From NCBI RefSeq assembly GCF_024346755.1, contig NZ_AP024862.1, positions 124,001 through 188,000 of the forward strand: a DNA stretch of 64,000 bases, in the 5' to 3' direction. Made by a program: the position numbers and the translations under genes. Below the pieces are notes generated by a model. That model had not been told where the DNA came from and ran no database searches. It saw only the letters and a list, made by a program, of their open reading frames with translations. This document shows, one piece after another, positions 15,679 to 25,411 of the stretch (position 1 is its first letter; each line of letters begins with the position of its first letter). This DNA comes from Vibrio aerogenes (GTDB taxonomy: Bacteria > Pseudomonadota > Gammaproteobacteria > Enterobacterales > Vibrionaceae).

Positions 15679-16498
15679 ACTCTATCTGGTGGGGCTCGGC
15701 CCCGGCAGTCTGGATATGATGTCGGTTCGTGCTCAGGCGGTGATTCAAAGTGTTGATGTGGTGGTGGGCTATGCGCCTTATGTCAAACTGATTGAGGCGC
15801 TGATTGGGACGCAGACGCTGATCAGAACCGGAATGACCAAAGAGTGGCAGCGTGCAGATGCGGCGATTCAACAGGTCCTGGAAGGCAAAAACGTTGCGCT
15901 GGTCTGCTCGGGGGATGCTGGCATGTATGCCATGGCGCCGCTGGTGTTTGAGTTGCTTGCTGCACAGGCGATTGAGATTAATGTCGACATTGTGCCGGGG
16001 ATTACTGCGGCGAATGCGTGTGCTTCACTGGTGGGAGCGCCGTTGGGTCATGACAGTTGCACCATTTCACTGTCAGATTTGCTGACGCCGTGGGACGTGA
16101 TTACCCGCAGAATCGAAGCCGCTGCGATGGCTGATTTTGCTATTACCTTCTACAATCCGCGCTCGAAAAAACGCCAGACCCAGATCATTGAAGCGCAGCA
16201 AATCCTGCTGCGGCACCGCCTGGCGGATACGCCGGTTGCGGTGGTCAACGCGGCTTATCGTGATGAACAGTCTGTGCAGCTTTCGACGCTGGAGCAGTTT
16301 ACGGCGCTGGAATTTGGCATGAACGCAGCGGTGATTGTCGGTAACGAAAGCAGTTACCGTTTCAAAGACCTCATCGTGACGCCGCGTGGATACAAAAACA
16401 AATACTGCTTAGACAATGGGGAAACCCGTGCTGGGCAGACGCCGGGCCGTGCTTTGAAACAGGCACCTGATCCTCAAAACAATGAGGAGGTTGCATGA
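15671..16498 (+). CDS. cbiH: cobalt-precorrin-3 C17-methyltransferase CbiH
   Basis: A 275-residue tetrapyrrole methylase. LYLVGLGPGSLDMMSVRAQ, VALVCSGDAGMYAMAPL, VPGITAANACASLVGAPLGH and FYNPRSKKR are the CobJ/CbiH hallmarks. It methylates C17 and contracts the ring. It starts with GTG at 15671 inside the cbiK end. The C-terminal ~40 residues are extra. The ATG of cbiF overlaps its stop. Confidence 0.93.
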   Translation: MAKLYLVGLGPGSLDMMSVRAQAVIQSVDVVVGYAPYVKLIEALIGTQTLIRTGMTKEWQRADAAIQQVLEGKNVALVCSGDAGMYAMAPLVFELLAAQAIEINVDIVPGITAANACASLVGAPLGHDSCTISLSDLLTPWDVITRRIEAAAMADFAITFYNPRSKKRQTQIIEAQQILLRHRLADTPVAVVNAAYRDEQSVQLSTLEQFTALEFGMNAAVIVGNESSYRFKDLIVTPRGYKNKYCLDNGETRAGQTPGRALKQAPDPQNNEEVA

Positions 16499-17301
16499 CC
16501 GTTTATTTTATCGGTGCCGGGCCGGGCGACCCGGATTTAATTACCGTCAAAGGGGCCAAGCTGGTTGAAACCTGCCCGGTGGTGATGTACGCGGGCAGTC
16601 TGGTGCCCAAAGCGGTGATTGAACGCGCCAAACCAGACGCGCGGATTTATGACTCGGCCAGCATGGATCTCGATCAGATCACGCAGGTTTACACCGAGGC
16701 ACACGCGAATGGTGAAGATGTCGCACGGGTGCAGACCGGCGACCTGTCGATCTATTCCTCACTGGCAGAACAGACCCGCAGGCTCGATGCGCTGGGGATC
16801 GACTGGCAGGTGATTCCCGGAGTGTCTTCATTTCAGGCATCCGCGGCGGCACTCGGTCAGGAGCTGACGCTGCCGGAAGCGTGTCAGACCATCATTTTGT
16901 CCCGCGCATCAGGCCGCACGCCGGTGCCGGAAAAAGAGAACCTGAAATCACTGGCGAGCCATGAAGCCACCTTGTGCCTGTTTTTAAGCGCGACGCTGAT
17001 CCGCAAAGTCGTCCGTGAACTCAGCGAAGTTTACCCGCCACACTGGCCGGTGTGCGTGGTCGAGAAAGCATCGCATCCGCAGCAGCGCATTCTGCGCGGC
17101 ACACTGGCTGATATTGCGGAGAAGATGCATGCCGCCGGGATTCGCTCGACGGCGATGATTATTGTCAGCAAGGTGTTTGCGATCGATGATTTCGTCGATT
17201 CGAAACTGTATGACCCAACATTCTCTCATGCCTGTCGCAAGGGGAGAGTTGTTGAAGAAAATAAAGATGCCGGAGCAGATAAAACCAGTCTGGAAAATTA
17301 A
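16495..17301 (+). CDS. cbiF: cobalt-precorrin-4 C11-methyltransferase CbiF
   Basis: A 268-residue methylase of the CobM/CbiF type: VYFIGAGPGDPDLITVKGAK, MYAGSLVPKAVIERAKPDA, VARVQTGDLSIYSSLAEQ, VIPGVSSFQASAAALG and ILSRASGRTPVPEKE. It transfers a methyl to C11. GAGGAGG precedes the ATG, which overlaps the cbiH stop. The gene is followed by a 200-bp gap that contains a dispersed repeat before cobA. Confidence 0.95.
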   Translation: MTVYFIGAGPGDPDLITVKGAKLVETCPVVMYAGSLVPKAVIERAKPDARIYDSASMDLDQITQVYTEAHANGEDVARVQTGDLSIYSSLAEQTRRLDALGIDWQVIPGVSSFQASAAALGQELTLPEACQTIILSRASGRTPVPEKENLKSLASHEATLCLFLSATLIRKVVRELSEVYPPHWPVCVVEKASHPQQRILRGTLADIAEKMHAAGIRSTAMIIVSKVFAIDDFVDSKLYDPTFSHACRKGRVVEENKDAGADKTSLEN

Positions 17302-17320
17302 CTTCTCATCTGGATGTGTC

Positions 17321-17394
17321 TGGTGGAGCAAACATACAAGGGCATGGATGCCCTTGTCTAAGCGGGCAGGATGCCTTGAGCGGTTTGCGGAACC
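17321..17394 (+). repeat. dispersed palindromic repeat F3, copy 1
   Basis: TGGTGGAGCAAACATACAAG, then GGGCATGGATGCCC and GAGCGGTTTGCGGAACC. The same ordered blocks occur inverted at 40808-40859 with a shorter centre. It lies inside the cobalamin operon between cbiF and cobA, so it is transcribed within the polycistron. The GGGCATGGATGCCC core can fold, resembling a REP/BIME-type insertion. Confidence 0.7.
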
Positions 17395-17501
17395 AGATAT
17401 ATCCAGATCAGGAAATGACTGAGTTTGGTATCAAAATGCTGAAGCAAGTGAATTTGTTGAAGAACCGACAGTCGCTGAACCGGCTACCAAAGGAAACTCA
17501 C

Positions 17502-18875
17502 ATGAATCAAGGTAAAGTGTATTTAATCGGCGCGGGGCCGGGCGATCCGGGGCTGCTGACCTGCCGGGCCAAACAGTTGCTCGCGGATTGTGATGTGGTG
17601 TGTTACGACAAGCTGGTGAGTGCGGCGATTCTTGCCACAATTCCGGCCCATGTGCCCCTTCATCAGGTCGGCTACCGTGGTTATCAGGGCACGCATATTG
17701 ACTATGGCATGCATCCGGATGTCATGGCATTCGCTTTAAAAGGCATGCGGGTTGCCCGCCTGAAAGCCGGTGACCCGTGTATTTTTGGCCGGACCACCGA
17801 AGAGTGCCGCGACCTGAAGCAAAACGGCATCCCTTACGAAATCGTGCCGGGCATTACCGCGGCTTTAGGTGCGGCGGCTTATTCCGGCTTCCCGCTCACC
17901 AGTTGCGGAATGGCCTCGGGCGTGACGTTTGTCAGTGGTCATAAGAACACCAAAGCACTGAGTGCGCTGAGTCGTCTCGGGCCGGATTGCGGCACTTTGG
18001 TGCTGTATATGGGGGCAAAAAAGCTGGCTGAACACCTCCGGAGTCTGGTCGAAAACGGACAAAGCAAACACACACCGATTGCTTTTATCAGCTCAGCCAC
18101 CAGCGCCGATCACGGCTGTATTACCGGCACGCTGGAGACGATTGCAGATCAGGTCAAACAAGCTGGTTATCAGGGGCCTGCACTGGTGATTATTGGTGAA
18201 GTGGTGGCACTGGCTGATGAACTGGACTGGCGTCAGCAGCTGCCGCTCGCCGGTGTCCGGATATTGGTTTGTGGTCAGTATGAAGCGGTGACATTACTGC
18301 GGGATGCGGGGGCTGAAGTGATTGTCGTCGCAAGTAGCCCGGTGCAGTCTTTGATTGACCGCGAAGCGCTGGCGCATCTGTCTTCTTTGCCGGAGTTGGG
18401 CTTTAGTGATTTACCCGCATTCAGGACGTGGTGGCGTGCGGTTCAGCAACATCACTGGGATATCCGCAAATTTTCCATGCCGTTAGGCAGTGAAAACCGG
18501 GATGTCCGTAAGGCGTTAAACGCCATGGGCCTTTGCCCGCAACATTTATCTGACAAGGCGATGACGCTGACACTCAGTGAAGAACAAGCGTTCAGAGACA
18601 AAGCACACTTTTATCTGGCAGGGAGAGTGGTCAGTCAGCCGCAGCCTTACGCGTTACCAAAGGTTGAATGGGTGCTGGTGGACAATCTTGCTGTGTTCCG
18701 ATCGATTGCGCAGCATCATCCTGAAGCGGTGCAGCAGGCTCAGCTGGTGCCGCTGAACGAAGCCGTCAGAACGTGGGCACTGGCCCATGATTATCTGACG
18801 GAACGGGATCACATGCCTGACTTTGTCGATGCCGCTGATTGTTCCGGATTGGGTGAGAAAGCCGATGTTGCATGA
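17502..18875 (+). CDS. cobA: uroporphyrinogen-III C-methyltransferase with HemD-like C-terminal domain
   Basis: 457 residues from the ATG at 17502 (AAGGAAACTCAC upstream); the open frame further upstream crosses the F3 repeat and is not coding. Residues 1-~250 are SUMT (VYLIGAGPGDPGLLTCRAKQ, YDKLVSAAIL, RLKAGDPCIFGR, VPGITAALGAAAYSG, SGVTFVSGHKN), making precorrin-2/sirohydrochlorin precursors from uroporphyrinogen III. Residues ~255-457 resemble a divergent HemD (uroporphyrinogen-III synthase) domain: LAGVRILVCGQYEAVTLLRD then GAEVIVVASSP. A precorrin reductase identity for this domain cannot be excluded. It overlaps cbiB by 11 bp. Confidence 0.85.
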   Translation: MNQGKVYLIGAGPGDPGLLTCRAKQLLADCDVVCYDKLVSAAILATIPAHVPLHQVGYRGYQGTHIDYGMHPDVMAFALKGMRVARLKAGDPCIFGRTTEECRDLKQNGIPYEIVPGITAALGAAAYSGFPLTSCGMASGVTFVSGHKNTKALSALSRLGPDCGTLVLYMGAKKLAEHLRSLVENGQSKHTPIAFISSATSADHGCITGTLETIADQVKQAGYQGPALVIIGEVVALADELDWRQQLPLAGVRILVCGQYEAVTLLRDAGAEVIVVASSPVQSLIDREALAHLSSLPELGFSDLPAFRTWWRAVQQHHWDIRKFSMPLGSENRDVRKALNAMGLCPQHLSDKAMTLTLSEEQAFRDKAHFYLAGRVVSQPQPYALPKVEWVLVDNLAVFRSIAQHHPEAVQQAQLVPLNEAVRTWALAHDYLTERDHMPDFVDAADCSGLGEKADVA

Positions 18876-19833
18876 ACTGTTTACCGGCACGATGCCGGGT
18901 TTACTGGCCGGTGCATGGCTATTGATCGGTGCGCTTTGGCTGGATAAGTGGTTGGGTGAGCCGCGGCGTTTTCATCCTTTGGCTGGCTTCGGCAATCTGG
19001 TGCAGCGCATCGAAGCGTTTTGCCGGGGCATGCCGGGTCTGAGTGAAAAACAACAAGGCGTGCTCGGCTGGTTACTGGCGGTGGTGCCGGTGGTGCTGAT
19101 AACAGTTTTTCTGGTTGCGCTGGCATGGCGGCTCAGCCCGGTGGTCTGGTTTGGGCTCAATGCCGTGATCCTGTATGTCACCATCGGTGGCCGCAGCCTG
19201 ATTGAGCACGCTGAGTATATTTATCAGCCGCTGCAAGCCGGGGAGATCGAACGGGCGCGTGAACAGGTCTCGATGATCGTCAGCCGCAATACAGAAAACA
19301 TGCAAGAGAAAGACATGGTTTCGGCGGCGATTGAGTCGGTACTGGAAAACGGCAATGATGCCGTGTTTGCGCCGGTGATCTGGTTTCTGATTGCAGGGGC
19401 GCCGGGAGCGGTGTTGTTCCGGCTGGTCAACACGCTCGATGCGATGTGGGGTTACAAGAATGAGAAGTACTTGCACTTCGGTTTTTTCAGCGCAAAAATT
19501 GATGACTTTTTGGCATGGTTACCCGCCCGGATCACCGCATTGATTTATGCGTTTCAGGGCAGTTTCAGCCATGCGATGGATTGCTGGAGAACACAGGCGA
19601 AAGCGTGCAGCAGTCCGAATGGTGGCGTGGTGATGACCACAGGCGCAGGCGCGTTAAACGTGACGATTGGCGGCCCGGCATACTATCACGGGGTGTTGCA
19701 TGAGAAACAGCCGATGGGCGTTGGTCCATATGCCACCGCAGAAGCGATTCCACGGGCAAACCGGTTGGTTGAGCGAGGCAGTTTTGCGTTGAGTTACCTT
19801 TGGCTGGCGTGCGTGTTGGCGGGCCTGTTCTGA
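18865..19833 (+). CDS. cbiB: adenosylcobinamide-phosphate synthase CbiB
   Basis: A 322-residue integral membrane protein. WLDKWLGEPRRFHPLAGFGNLV at the start, GGRSLIEHAEYIYQPL, MIVSRNTENMQEKDMVSAAI then ESVLENGNDAVFAP, and NTLDAMWGYKNEKY are CbiB/CobD hallmarks. It attaches the aminopropanol linker to cobyric acid at the inner membrane. The start lies inside the end of cobA (ATGTTGCATGA). Confidence 0.95.
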   Translation: MLHELFTGTMPGLLAGAWLLIGALWLDKWLGEPRRFHPLAGFGNLVQRIEAFCRGMPGLSEKQQGVLGWLLAVVPVVLITVFLVALAWRLSPVVWFGLNAVILYVTIGGRSLIEHAEYIYQPLQAGEIERAREQVSMIVSRNTENMQEKDMVSAAIESVLENGNDAVFAPVIWFLIAGAPGAVLFRLVNTLDAMWGYKNEKYLHFGFFSAKIDDFLAWLPARITALIYAFQGSFSHAMDCWRTQAKACSSPNGGVVMTTGAGALNVTIGGPAYYHGVLHEKQPMGVGPYATAEAIPRANRLVERGSFALSYLWLACVLAGLF

Positions 19834-19935
19834 GGACAGGCACCTTTTGATTGAGGGGCATCTTCTGAGGACAGACGTCTTTTGAAGAGGGATCGGCTTT
19901 GATGATAAGCGTATTTCGAATTTTAGGAGTGGTGA
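19834..19935 (-). repeat. two decayed GGACAGGCAC-type tail motifs
   Basis: The 100-base gap between cbiB and cobD holds TGAGGACAGGCACCTTTTG and TGAGGACAGACGTCTTTTG, about 35 bp apart. They are the reverse complement of the TAAAGNGNCTGTCCCC tail motif scattered over the window. No gene is seen here. Confidence 0.55.
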
Positions 19936-20976
19936 ATGGCAATCAAACATGGCGGGAATCTGACAGAAGTCGCCGCACGATATGGCACCGATCCGGCGGA
20001 CTGGGTCGATCTGTCGACCGGGGTGAGCCCGTTGACTTATCCGGTCGGGGACATCCCGGCATCAGTCTGGAACCGGCTGCCGGAGACCGGCGACGGGCTG
20101 GAAACGGCCGCAAAAAATTATTATGGCGCTGCGGATGAGCCGATCGCTGTCGCCGGATCTCAGGCGGCGATTATGGCGCTGCCGGGCGTCATTACGCTGG
20201 AAACGGGGCGTTGTGGCACTATCGCGCTGCCACGCGTTGGCTATAAAGAGCATCAGCATGCCTGGGGCAGTTTTGAGCGGGATGGCAATGAATGGGAGAT
20301 CGAATTTTATGATGATTTTCCGACACCAAAGCAGCTGGAAACCTGTGATGTTGTCTTGCTGATCAACCCCAATAATCCCAGTGGCAGGCAGACCCCGCGC
20401 AGCGAGCTGCAAGCCATTCTTCGTCAGAAGCAGCACAAAGGCGGCTATCTGATTCTTGATGAAGCATTTGCCGATTGTACCCCGGAGATCTCGATACTGA
20501 ACGGGGTGCAGCACAGTGAGCACCTGATCGTGCTGCGTTCCGTTGGCAAGTTCTTTGGTCTGGCCGGAGCCAGAGCCGGATTCGTGTTCGCCGGGCCGGT
20601 GATCAAAGCACTGCTGGAAGAAACGCTCGGTCCCTGGACTGTGAATGGCCCGGCCCGCTGGGTGATGAAACAGGCGCTCAAAGACCGTGAATGGCAGCGG
20701 GCCACAGCTGACAGGATTCAGGCCGCTTCACAAAGACTGAATCAATTGCTGGACCAAACATTCGACTGCCCAAGAGCAGGCACGCCGCTGTTTACCACGG
20801 TGTATGTTGACAATGCTGTGGCGTGTCATGATTTGTTGTGTCAGCAGCAGATACTGACCCGGCTGTGCGACGAGAAAAATGCGATCCGGTTCGGGTTACC
20901 GGACGGGGAAGCACAATGGGAAAAACTGACGTCTGCACTCGGGATGCTGGCGGCCGCCAGAGATTATCGGTTCTGA
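19936..20976 (+). CDS. cobD: threonine-phosphate decarboxylase CobD
   Basis: A 346-residue PLP-dependent fold-type I protein: HGGNLTEVAARYG at the N-terminus, LINPNNPSGRQTPRSEL, YLILDEAFADCTPE, and VLRSVGKFFGLAGARAGF with the PLP lysine in SVGKFFG. It makes aminopropanol phosphate from threonine phosphate, the substrate joined by CbiB. The same family is called CobC in aerobic-pathway organisms. A GGAGTGGTG ribosome-binding region precedes the start. Confidence 0.9.
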   Translation: MAIKHGGNLTEVAARYGTDPADWVDLSTGVSPLTYPVGDIPASVWNRLPETGDGLETAAKNYYGAADEPIAVAGSQAAIMALPGVITLETGRCGTIALPRVGYKEHQHAWGSFERDGNEWEIEFYDDFPTPKQLETCDVVLLINPNNPSGRQTPRSELQAILRQKQHKGGYLILDEAFADCTPEISILNGVQHSEHLIVLRSVGKFFGLAGARAGFVFAGPVIKALLEETLGPWTVNGPARWVMKQALKDREWQRATADRIQAASQRLNQLLDQTFDCPRAGTPLFTTVYVDNAVACHDLLCQQQILTRLCDEKNAIRFGLPDGEAQWEKLTSALGMLAAARDYRF

Positions 20977-21064
20977 TAAAAATACGAAGGCATCGGGGTG
21001 TGGGTGATCAGAAAATTATTTCGTGTGGTATGAGGCAGTGAACTTGTGAATGAAGGAAGCAATC

Positions 21065-21616
21065 GTGAGTGAAGCAACAACTCAAATTGAACTGGTGCTG
21101 GGCGGTGCCCGTTCCGGAAAAAGCAGCTATGCAGAAAGCATTGCCAAAGCATCCGGTAAACCCGTGGTGTACATTGCGACCGCTGAAGTCCGTGATGAAG
21201 AGATGGCACAGCGGGTGGCGTTGCACAAAGCACAGCGCCCGGCACAATGGCAGGTCATTGAAGCACCACTGGCGTTGTCTCAGGCATTAAAGGAACACAG
21301 CAAGCCAGACAACTGTATTCTGGTGGACTGCCTGACGTTATGGCTGAGTAATGCCTTGTTTGGCACCGCTGAAGGAGAAACCGGCCATGCATGGTCAGCA
21401 GTCAAAGCAGCGTTTTTGCAAACCCTGTCTGAATTGCCTGGTCAGGTGCTGCTGGTCAGCAACGAAGTCGGCTGTGGTGTAGTGCCGATGGGCGAAATCA
21501 GCCGTCGTTATGTGGATGAAGCCGGGTGGCTGCATCAGGCGATTGCAGCGCAGGTTGCCAAAGTGACGCTGGTGACTGCGGGGCTGCCCCTCACGCTGAA
21601 AGGTGCTTCATCATGA
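21065..21616 (+). CDS. cobU: adenosylcobinamide kinase/guanylyltransferase
   Basis: A ~183-residue protein with P-loop LVLGGARSGKSSYAE at its N-terminus, VVYIATAEVRDEEMAQRV, ILVDCLTLWLSNALF and VSNEVGCGVVPMGEISRRYVDEAG, the CobU/CobP signature. It phosphorylates adenosylcobinamide and adds GMP. The GTG at 21065 follows GGAAGC; an ATG at 21050 in frame would add five residues. It overlaps the next gene as ATGA. Confidence 0.93.
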   Translation: MSEATTQIELVLGGARSGKSSYAESIAKASGKPVVYIATAEVRDEEMAQRVALHKAQRPAQWQVIEAPLALSQALKEHSKPDNCILVDCLTLWLSNALFGTAEGETGHAWSAVKAAFLQTLSELPGQVLLVSNEVGCGVVPMGEISRRYVDEAGWLHQAIAAQVAKVTLVTAGLPLTLKGASS

Positions 21617-22626
21617 GCTGGCTGAACTATATCACCCTCAACGCCGTCGCGCCGGTGCCTGAGCTGCATCAAATCAGTGATGCCGGGGAAGGTGCAGGGC
21701 TGATGCAACTGCATCCCACCAGAGACACGGAACAAATTGCCTGTGGTCATGCCAATACGCGGTTAAATGGTGAATATCGCCCTTCCCCGGTGACGGGAAA
21801 CGGTTTGGTGACACCAGCGATTCTGGTGCATGGGCTGTTTCAGGCACTGAGGAAAAAAGGGTTCAGGATTCGGCTGCATTGTTATCAGCTCGGGCTGGAT
21901 AACACGCCGGATCTGACTGGCTGCAAACTGGATGAGGTGGTTGTCCATCATTGCCAAACCGGCGAAGAAGCCCGGCTGATGCAAGATGAACTGATTCCGG
22001 AACTGAAGCGGCAGGCCGAGGCAGGAGAAGCCCACCTGATTGCTGAATCCGGTATCGGCGGTACTACCTTTGCTACTTTATGGTTGCGTCGCTGGCTGGA
22101 TCTGTCGCTTTGGTTTAGTGGCAGTACCACTGACCCGCAAAAGCTTGCGATCAAATCCCGGCTACTCGAATCGCTCTGGAATCAGTCATCCGGCCTGCCG
22201 TCAGATGTCAACTGTTTCAGGCAGGATCACGGGTTGTCTGACCCGGTGCAGAGAGCCTGCTGCACATTGCTGGAAACGGCGCTTCCGTCGCTGAATCTTG
22301 CCGGTGGGGTGATGATGTTTGCGCCGGTGATTGCGATGCATGGTCACACAGCAGTCAAAGAGTTGTCTTTGTTAACGACGAAATGGGTGCTTGATTCCCG
22401 CGATGCCCGGATTGCCGCTGCATCACTGCCGGACAACTGCATTTTCACCACATCAAAAGCAAGCTTTCTGCACTCTCAGTATCCAGCTATCCGCATGTAT
22501 GAGCAGGGCTATATCATCGAAGGTTGCGGTTTAGGTGCCTGTCTTGTGTTTGCTGAGCAGCATGGACTGAGTGAACAGGAAATCATCGACAGTTTAGATC
22601 GTGCTGTGGGGCACTGGCTGGCTTGA
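21613..22626 (+). CDS. CobT-like nicotinate-nucleotide:DMB phosphoribosyltransferase, archaeal/cyanobacterial type
   Basis: A 337-residue protein whose middle reads [19 protein letters not shown] and later [16 protein letters not shown] and [20 protein letters not shown]. This resembles the TIGR00303 CobT-like group rather than classical CobT. Position between cobU and cbiP in a corrinoid operon supports a role in lower-ligand activation (alpha-ribazole phosphate synthesis). Assignment rests on motif memory plus context; a database search would settle which CobT subfamily it belongs to. Confidence 0.65.
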   Translation: MSWLNYITLNAVAPVPELHQISDAGEGAGLMQLHPTRDTEQIACGHANTRLNGEYRPSPVTGNGLVTPAILVHGLFQALRKKGFRIRLHCYQLGLDNTPDLTGCKLDEVVVHHCQTGEEARLMQDELIPELKRQAEAGEAHLIAESGIGGTTFATLWLRRWLDLSLWFSGSTTDPQKLAIKSRLLESLWNQSSGLPSDVNCFRQDHGLSDPVQRACCTLLETALPSLNLAGGVMMFAPVIAMHGHTAVKELSLLTTKWVLDSRDARIAAASLPDNCIFTTSKASFLHSQYPAIRMYEQGYIIEGCGLGACLVFAEQHGLSEQEIIDSLDRAVGHWLA

Positions 22627-22639
22627 ATGGGATAGAACA

Positions 22640-24119
22640 ATGATAAAAACATCAAAAGCTTTGATGGTGCAGGGCACCACCTCTGACGCAGGGAAAAGCG
22701 TTCTGGTTGCAGGCCTTTGCCGCGTATTGGCACGCAAGGGCGTGACGGTGGCACCGTTTAAGCCACAGAATATGGCGCTTAATAGTGCCGTCACTGTAGA
22801 TGGCGGCGAGATTGGCCGTGCGCAGGCGGTACAGGCACATGCCTGTGGGATTGAACCCACAACGGACATGAATCCGGTGCTGCTCAAGCCAAACACCGAT
22901 ATCGGGGCGCAGATTATTATTCACGGCAAAGCACTGGAAGATATGGATGCCGTGACTTACCACGCCTTTAAACCACAAGTGATGCAATATGTAATCGAAT
23001 CTTTCGATCGCCTGAAAAGCCAATATCAGAGTGTCATGATTGAAGGGGCGGGCAGCCCGGCGGAAATCAATCTTCGGGAGCACGATATTGCCAATATGGG
23101 ATTTGCTGAAGCAGCGGATGTGCCGGTCATCATTGTGGCGGATATCGATCGGGGCGGTGTGTTTGCCCATTTATACGGCACGCTGGCGCTGCTGAGCGAG
23201 TCGGAGCAAAGCCGGGTGATTGGTTTTGTGATTAACCGCTTTCGCGGAGATATCAAGCTGCTCGAAAATGGTCTGGACTGGCTGGAAGAGAAAACCGGCA
23301 AGCCAGTGATCGGGGCGCTGCCTTACCTGCACGGGCTGATGCTGGAAGCCGAGGATGCGATTAACATCAGTCAGCTCAGTAACGATGAACCCCAACTCAA
23401 AGTGGTGGTGCCGGTGCTGCAACGCATCAGTAATCATACCGATTTTGACCCGCTGCGCATGCATCCGAATGTTGATCTGGTGTTTGTTGGTCAGCACCAG
23501 CCTCTGCCACCGGCTGACTTGATCATTCTTCCGGGGTCCAAAAGTGTTCGCAGCGATCTGGCTTTTTTACGTGAACAAGGCTGGGACAAGCAGATTGAAC
23601 GTCACCTGCGCTTTGGTGGCAAGCTGATGGGGATTTGCGGTGGTTACCAGATGCTGGGGCTGCGGGTTGCCGATCCGCTGGGTCTGGAAGGACAGGCCGG
23701 AGAGAGTGCCGGGCTGGGCTATCTGCCCCTTGAGACGGCGTTACAAGCGACCAAACAGCTGAAACAAACCCACGGAACGCTGAGTTTACCCGGCCAAAAA
23801 ACGGTCGATGTGTTTGGATACGAAATCCATGCTGGCATCACCCAGGGGGGGCTCAGAAAATGCGCCGCTTTCCCTGAATGGAGAGAAAGAAGGAGCGATT
23901 GGAATGGAAGGGCAGGTGTTTGGCAGTTATCTGCATGGTATTTTCGAGTCACCGGACGCATGTCGTGCCATTCTGCGCTGGGCTGGATTACCGGAGGCGC
24001 AAGGCGTCGATTTTGCGCAAATGCGCGAAGACGGCATCAACCGGGTGGCAGATGCGATTGAAGCACATCTTGATCTGCACAAGCTTTGGCCGGATCTGGA
24101 GGCGTTTCGTCAGTCATGA
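22640..24119 (+). pseudogene. cbiP: cobyric acid synthase CbiP, frameshifted in a G7 tract
   Basis: The N-terminal frame (from 22640) has [59 protein letters not shown] and the amidotransferase nucleophile [11 protein letters not shown]. At the G7 tract (23845-23851) this frame goes into non-family sequence. The true C-terminus is in another frame: [18 protein letters not shown] ... ILRWAG, ending at 24119 and overlapping cbiA as ATGA. One extra G, or two fewer, would restore the gene. CbiP amidates four corrin side chains, so loss would block the pathway unless the shift is a sequencing error, phase variation or recoding. Confidence 0.85.
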
Positions 24120-25411
24120 GTTCAGTTACTTGTCCTGCGCTGGTGGTGGCTGCACCGGCTTCCGGCTGCGGTAAAACCACCATTGTTGCCGCGCTCGCCA
24201 GATATTTTACCCGTCAGGAAAAGAAGGTCAGCGTGTTTAAAACCGGGCCTGACTTTATCGATCCAGGCTTTCTTTCGTTTGCCTCAAAGCAGCCGGTTTA
24301 TCAGCTCGACTTCTGGATGTGCGGGGAAGACCACTGTAAACAGCTGGTTGCTGAAGCTGCCGAAGACGCCGACCTGATTCTGATTGAAGGGGTGATGGGC
24401 ATGTTTGACGGCCAGTGTTCCAGTGCGGATATTGCGGCGACGCTCGGCATTCCGGTGCTGGCGGTGATCGATGCCGGGAAGATGGCACAGACATTCGGTG
24501 CGATTGCTTATGGTCTGGCAAATTTTCGCGATGATATTCACATGTATGGGGTATTTGCCAACGGTGTGGGGTCCGCCGGTCACGCGCAGATGCTCAAAGC
24601 ATCATTGCCGGACACGCTGGCGTTCTGTGGCTACATGCCGAAAAATGCAGACCTTGCGCTGCCGGAAAGACACCTTGGGTTGGTTCAGTCGCAGGAACTG
24701 GAAGACTTGGAGGCGCGTTTGAATCTTGCTGCTGATCTGATCAGCCAGAGCGGTGATATTGCCATGCCGCCAGCGGTTGAATTTGAGCAGGTTCCTCGCC
24801 TGGAACAAGAACCCTTATTAGCCGGGAAAACCATTGCTATCGCAAATGACACGGCATTCAGCTTTATTTATCAGGCTAATCTTGAGTTATTACAGGCGCT
24901 GGGCGCAGACATCGCTCTGTTCTCTCCGGTGAAAGGGGACGAACTGCCCGGCTGTGATGCCTTGTATTTGCCCGGCGGATATCCGGAGCTTCACCTGCAT
25001 GAGCTGGCGGAAAATAACACTCTGAAAGCGCAAATTCATCAGCATGTGGCAGACAACAAACCGGTGATTGCCGAATGCGGCGGGATGTTGTATCTGAACC
25101 AAACTCTCACGGATCTTGAGCAACATCAGGGGGAAATGTGTGGGGTGCTGGATGCACAGTCAGTCATGCAAAGCAAACTTGCGGCATTAGGGTTAGTTGA
25201 AGCTGATTTTTCAGGTGAATCATTGCGGGGACACACATTCCATTACTCAAAAACAGTCTCGAATGAAAACGTCCTGTGTGTGCCACAGTCTCAGCGGGGT
25301 AAAAAGATGGACCCGGTCTGGCAATATAAAAACGTGATTGCTTCTTATATTCACTGGTACTTCCCTTACAACCCGCAGCTCACTGCAAAGATGTTCCGGG
25401 GAGCCTTATGA
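24116..25411 (+). CDS. cbiA: cobyrinate a,c-diamide synthase CbiA
   Basis: A 431-residue protein with P-loop APASGCGKTTIVAALARYF, FKTGPDFIDPGFL, IEGVMGMFDG, LYLPGGYPELHLHELA and class-I amidotransferase nucleophile IAECGGMLYL. It amidates the a and c acetates using glutamine and ATP. It starts inside the cbiP stop and ends overlapping cobC by 4 bp. Lying last among the corrin-ring genes fits the operon logic. Confidence 0.95.
   Translation: MSSVTCPALVVAAPASGCGKTTIVAALARYFTRQEKKVSVFKTGPDFIDPGFLSFASKQPVYQLDFWMCGEDHCKQLVAEAAEDADLILIEGVMGMFDGQCSSADIAATLGIPVLAVIDAGKMAQTFGAIAYGLANFRDDIHMYGVFANGVGSAGHAQMLKASLPDTLAFCGYMPKNADLALPERHLGLVQSQELEDLEARLNLAADLISQSGDIAMPPAVEFEQVPRLEQEPLLAGKTIAIANDTAFSFIYQANLELLQALGADIALFSPVKGDELPGCDALYLPGGYPELHLHELAENNTLKAQIHQHVADNKPVIAECGGMLYLNQTLTDLEQHQGEMCGVLDAQSVMQSKLAALGLVEADFSGESLRGHTFHYSKTVSNENVLCVPQSQRGKKMDPVWQYKNVIASYIHWYFPYNPQLTAKMFRGAL

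Noticed and set aside
9344..25126. Many long open frames antisense to the corrinoid operon
   Set aside because: They mirror GC-rich coding sequence of strongly recognised cbi/cob genes and have no domains or ribosome-binding sites.
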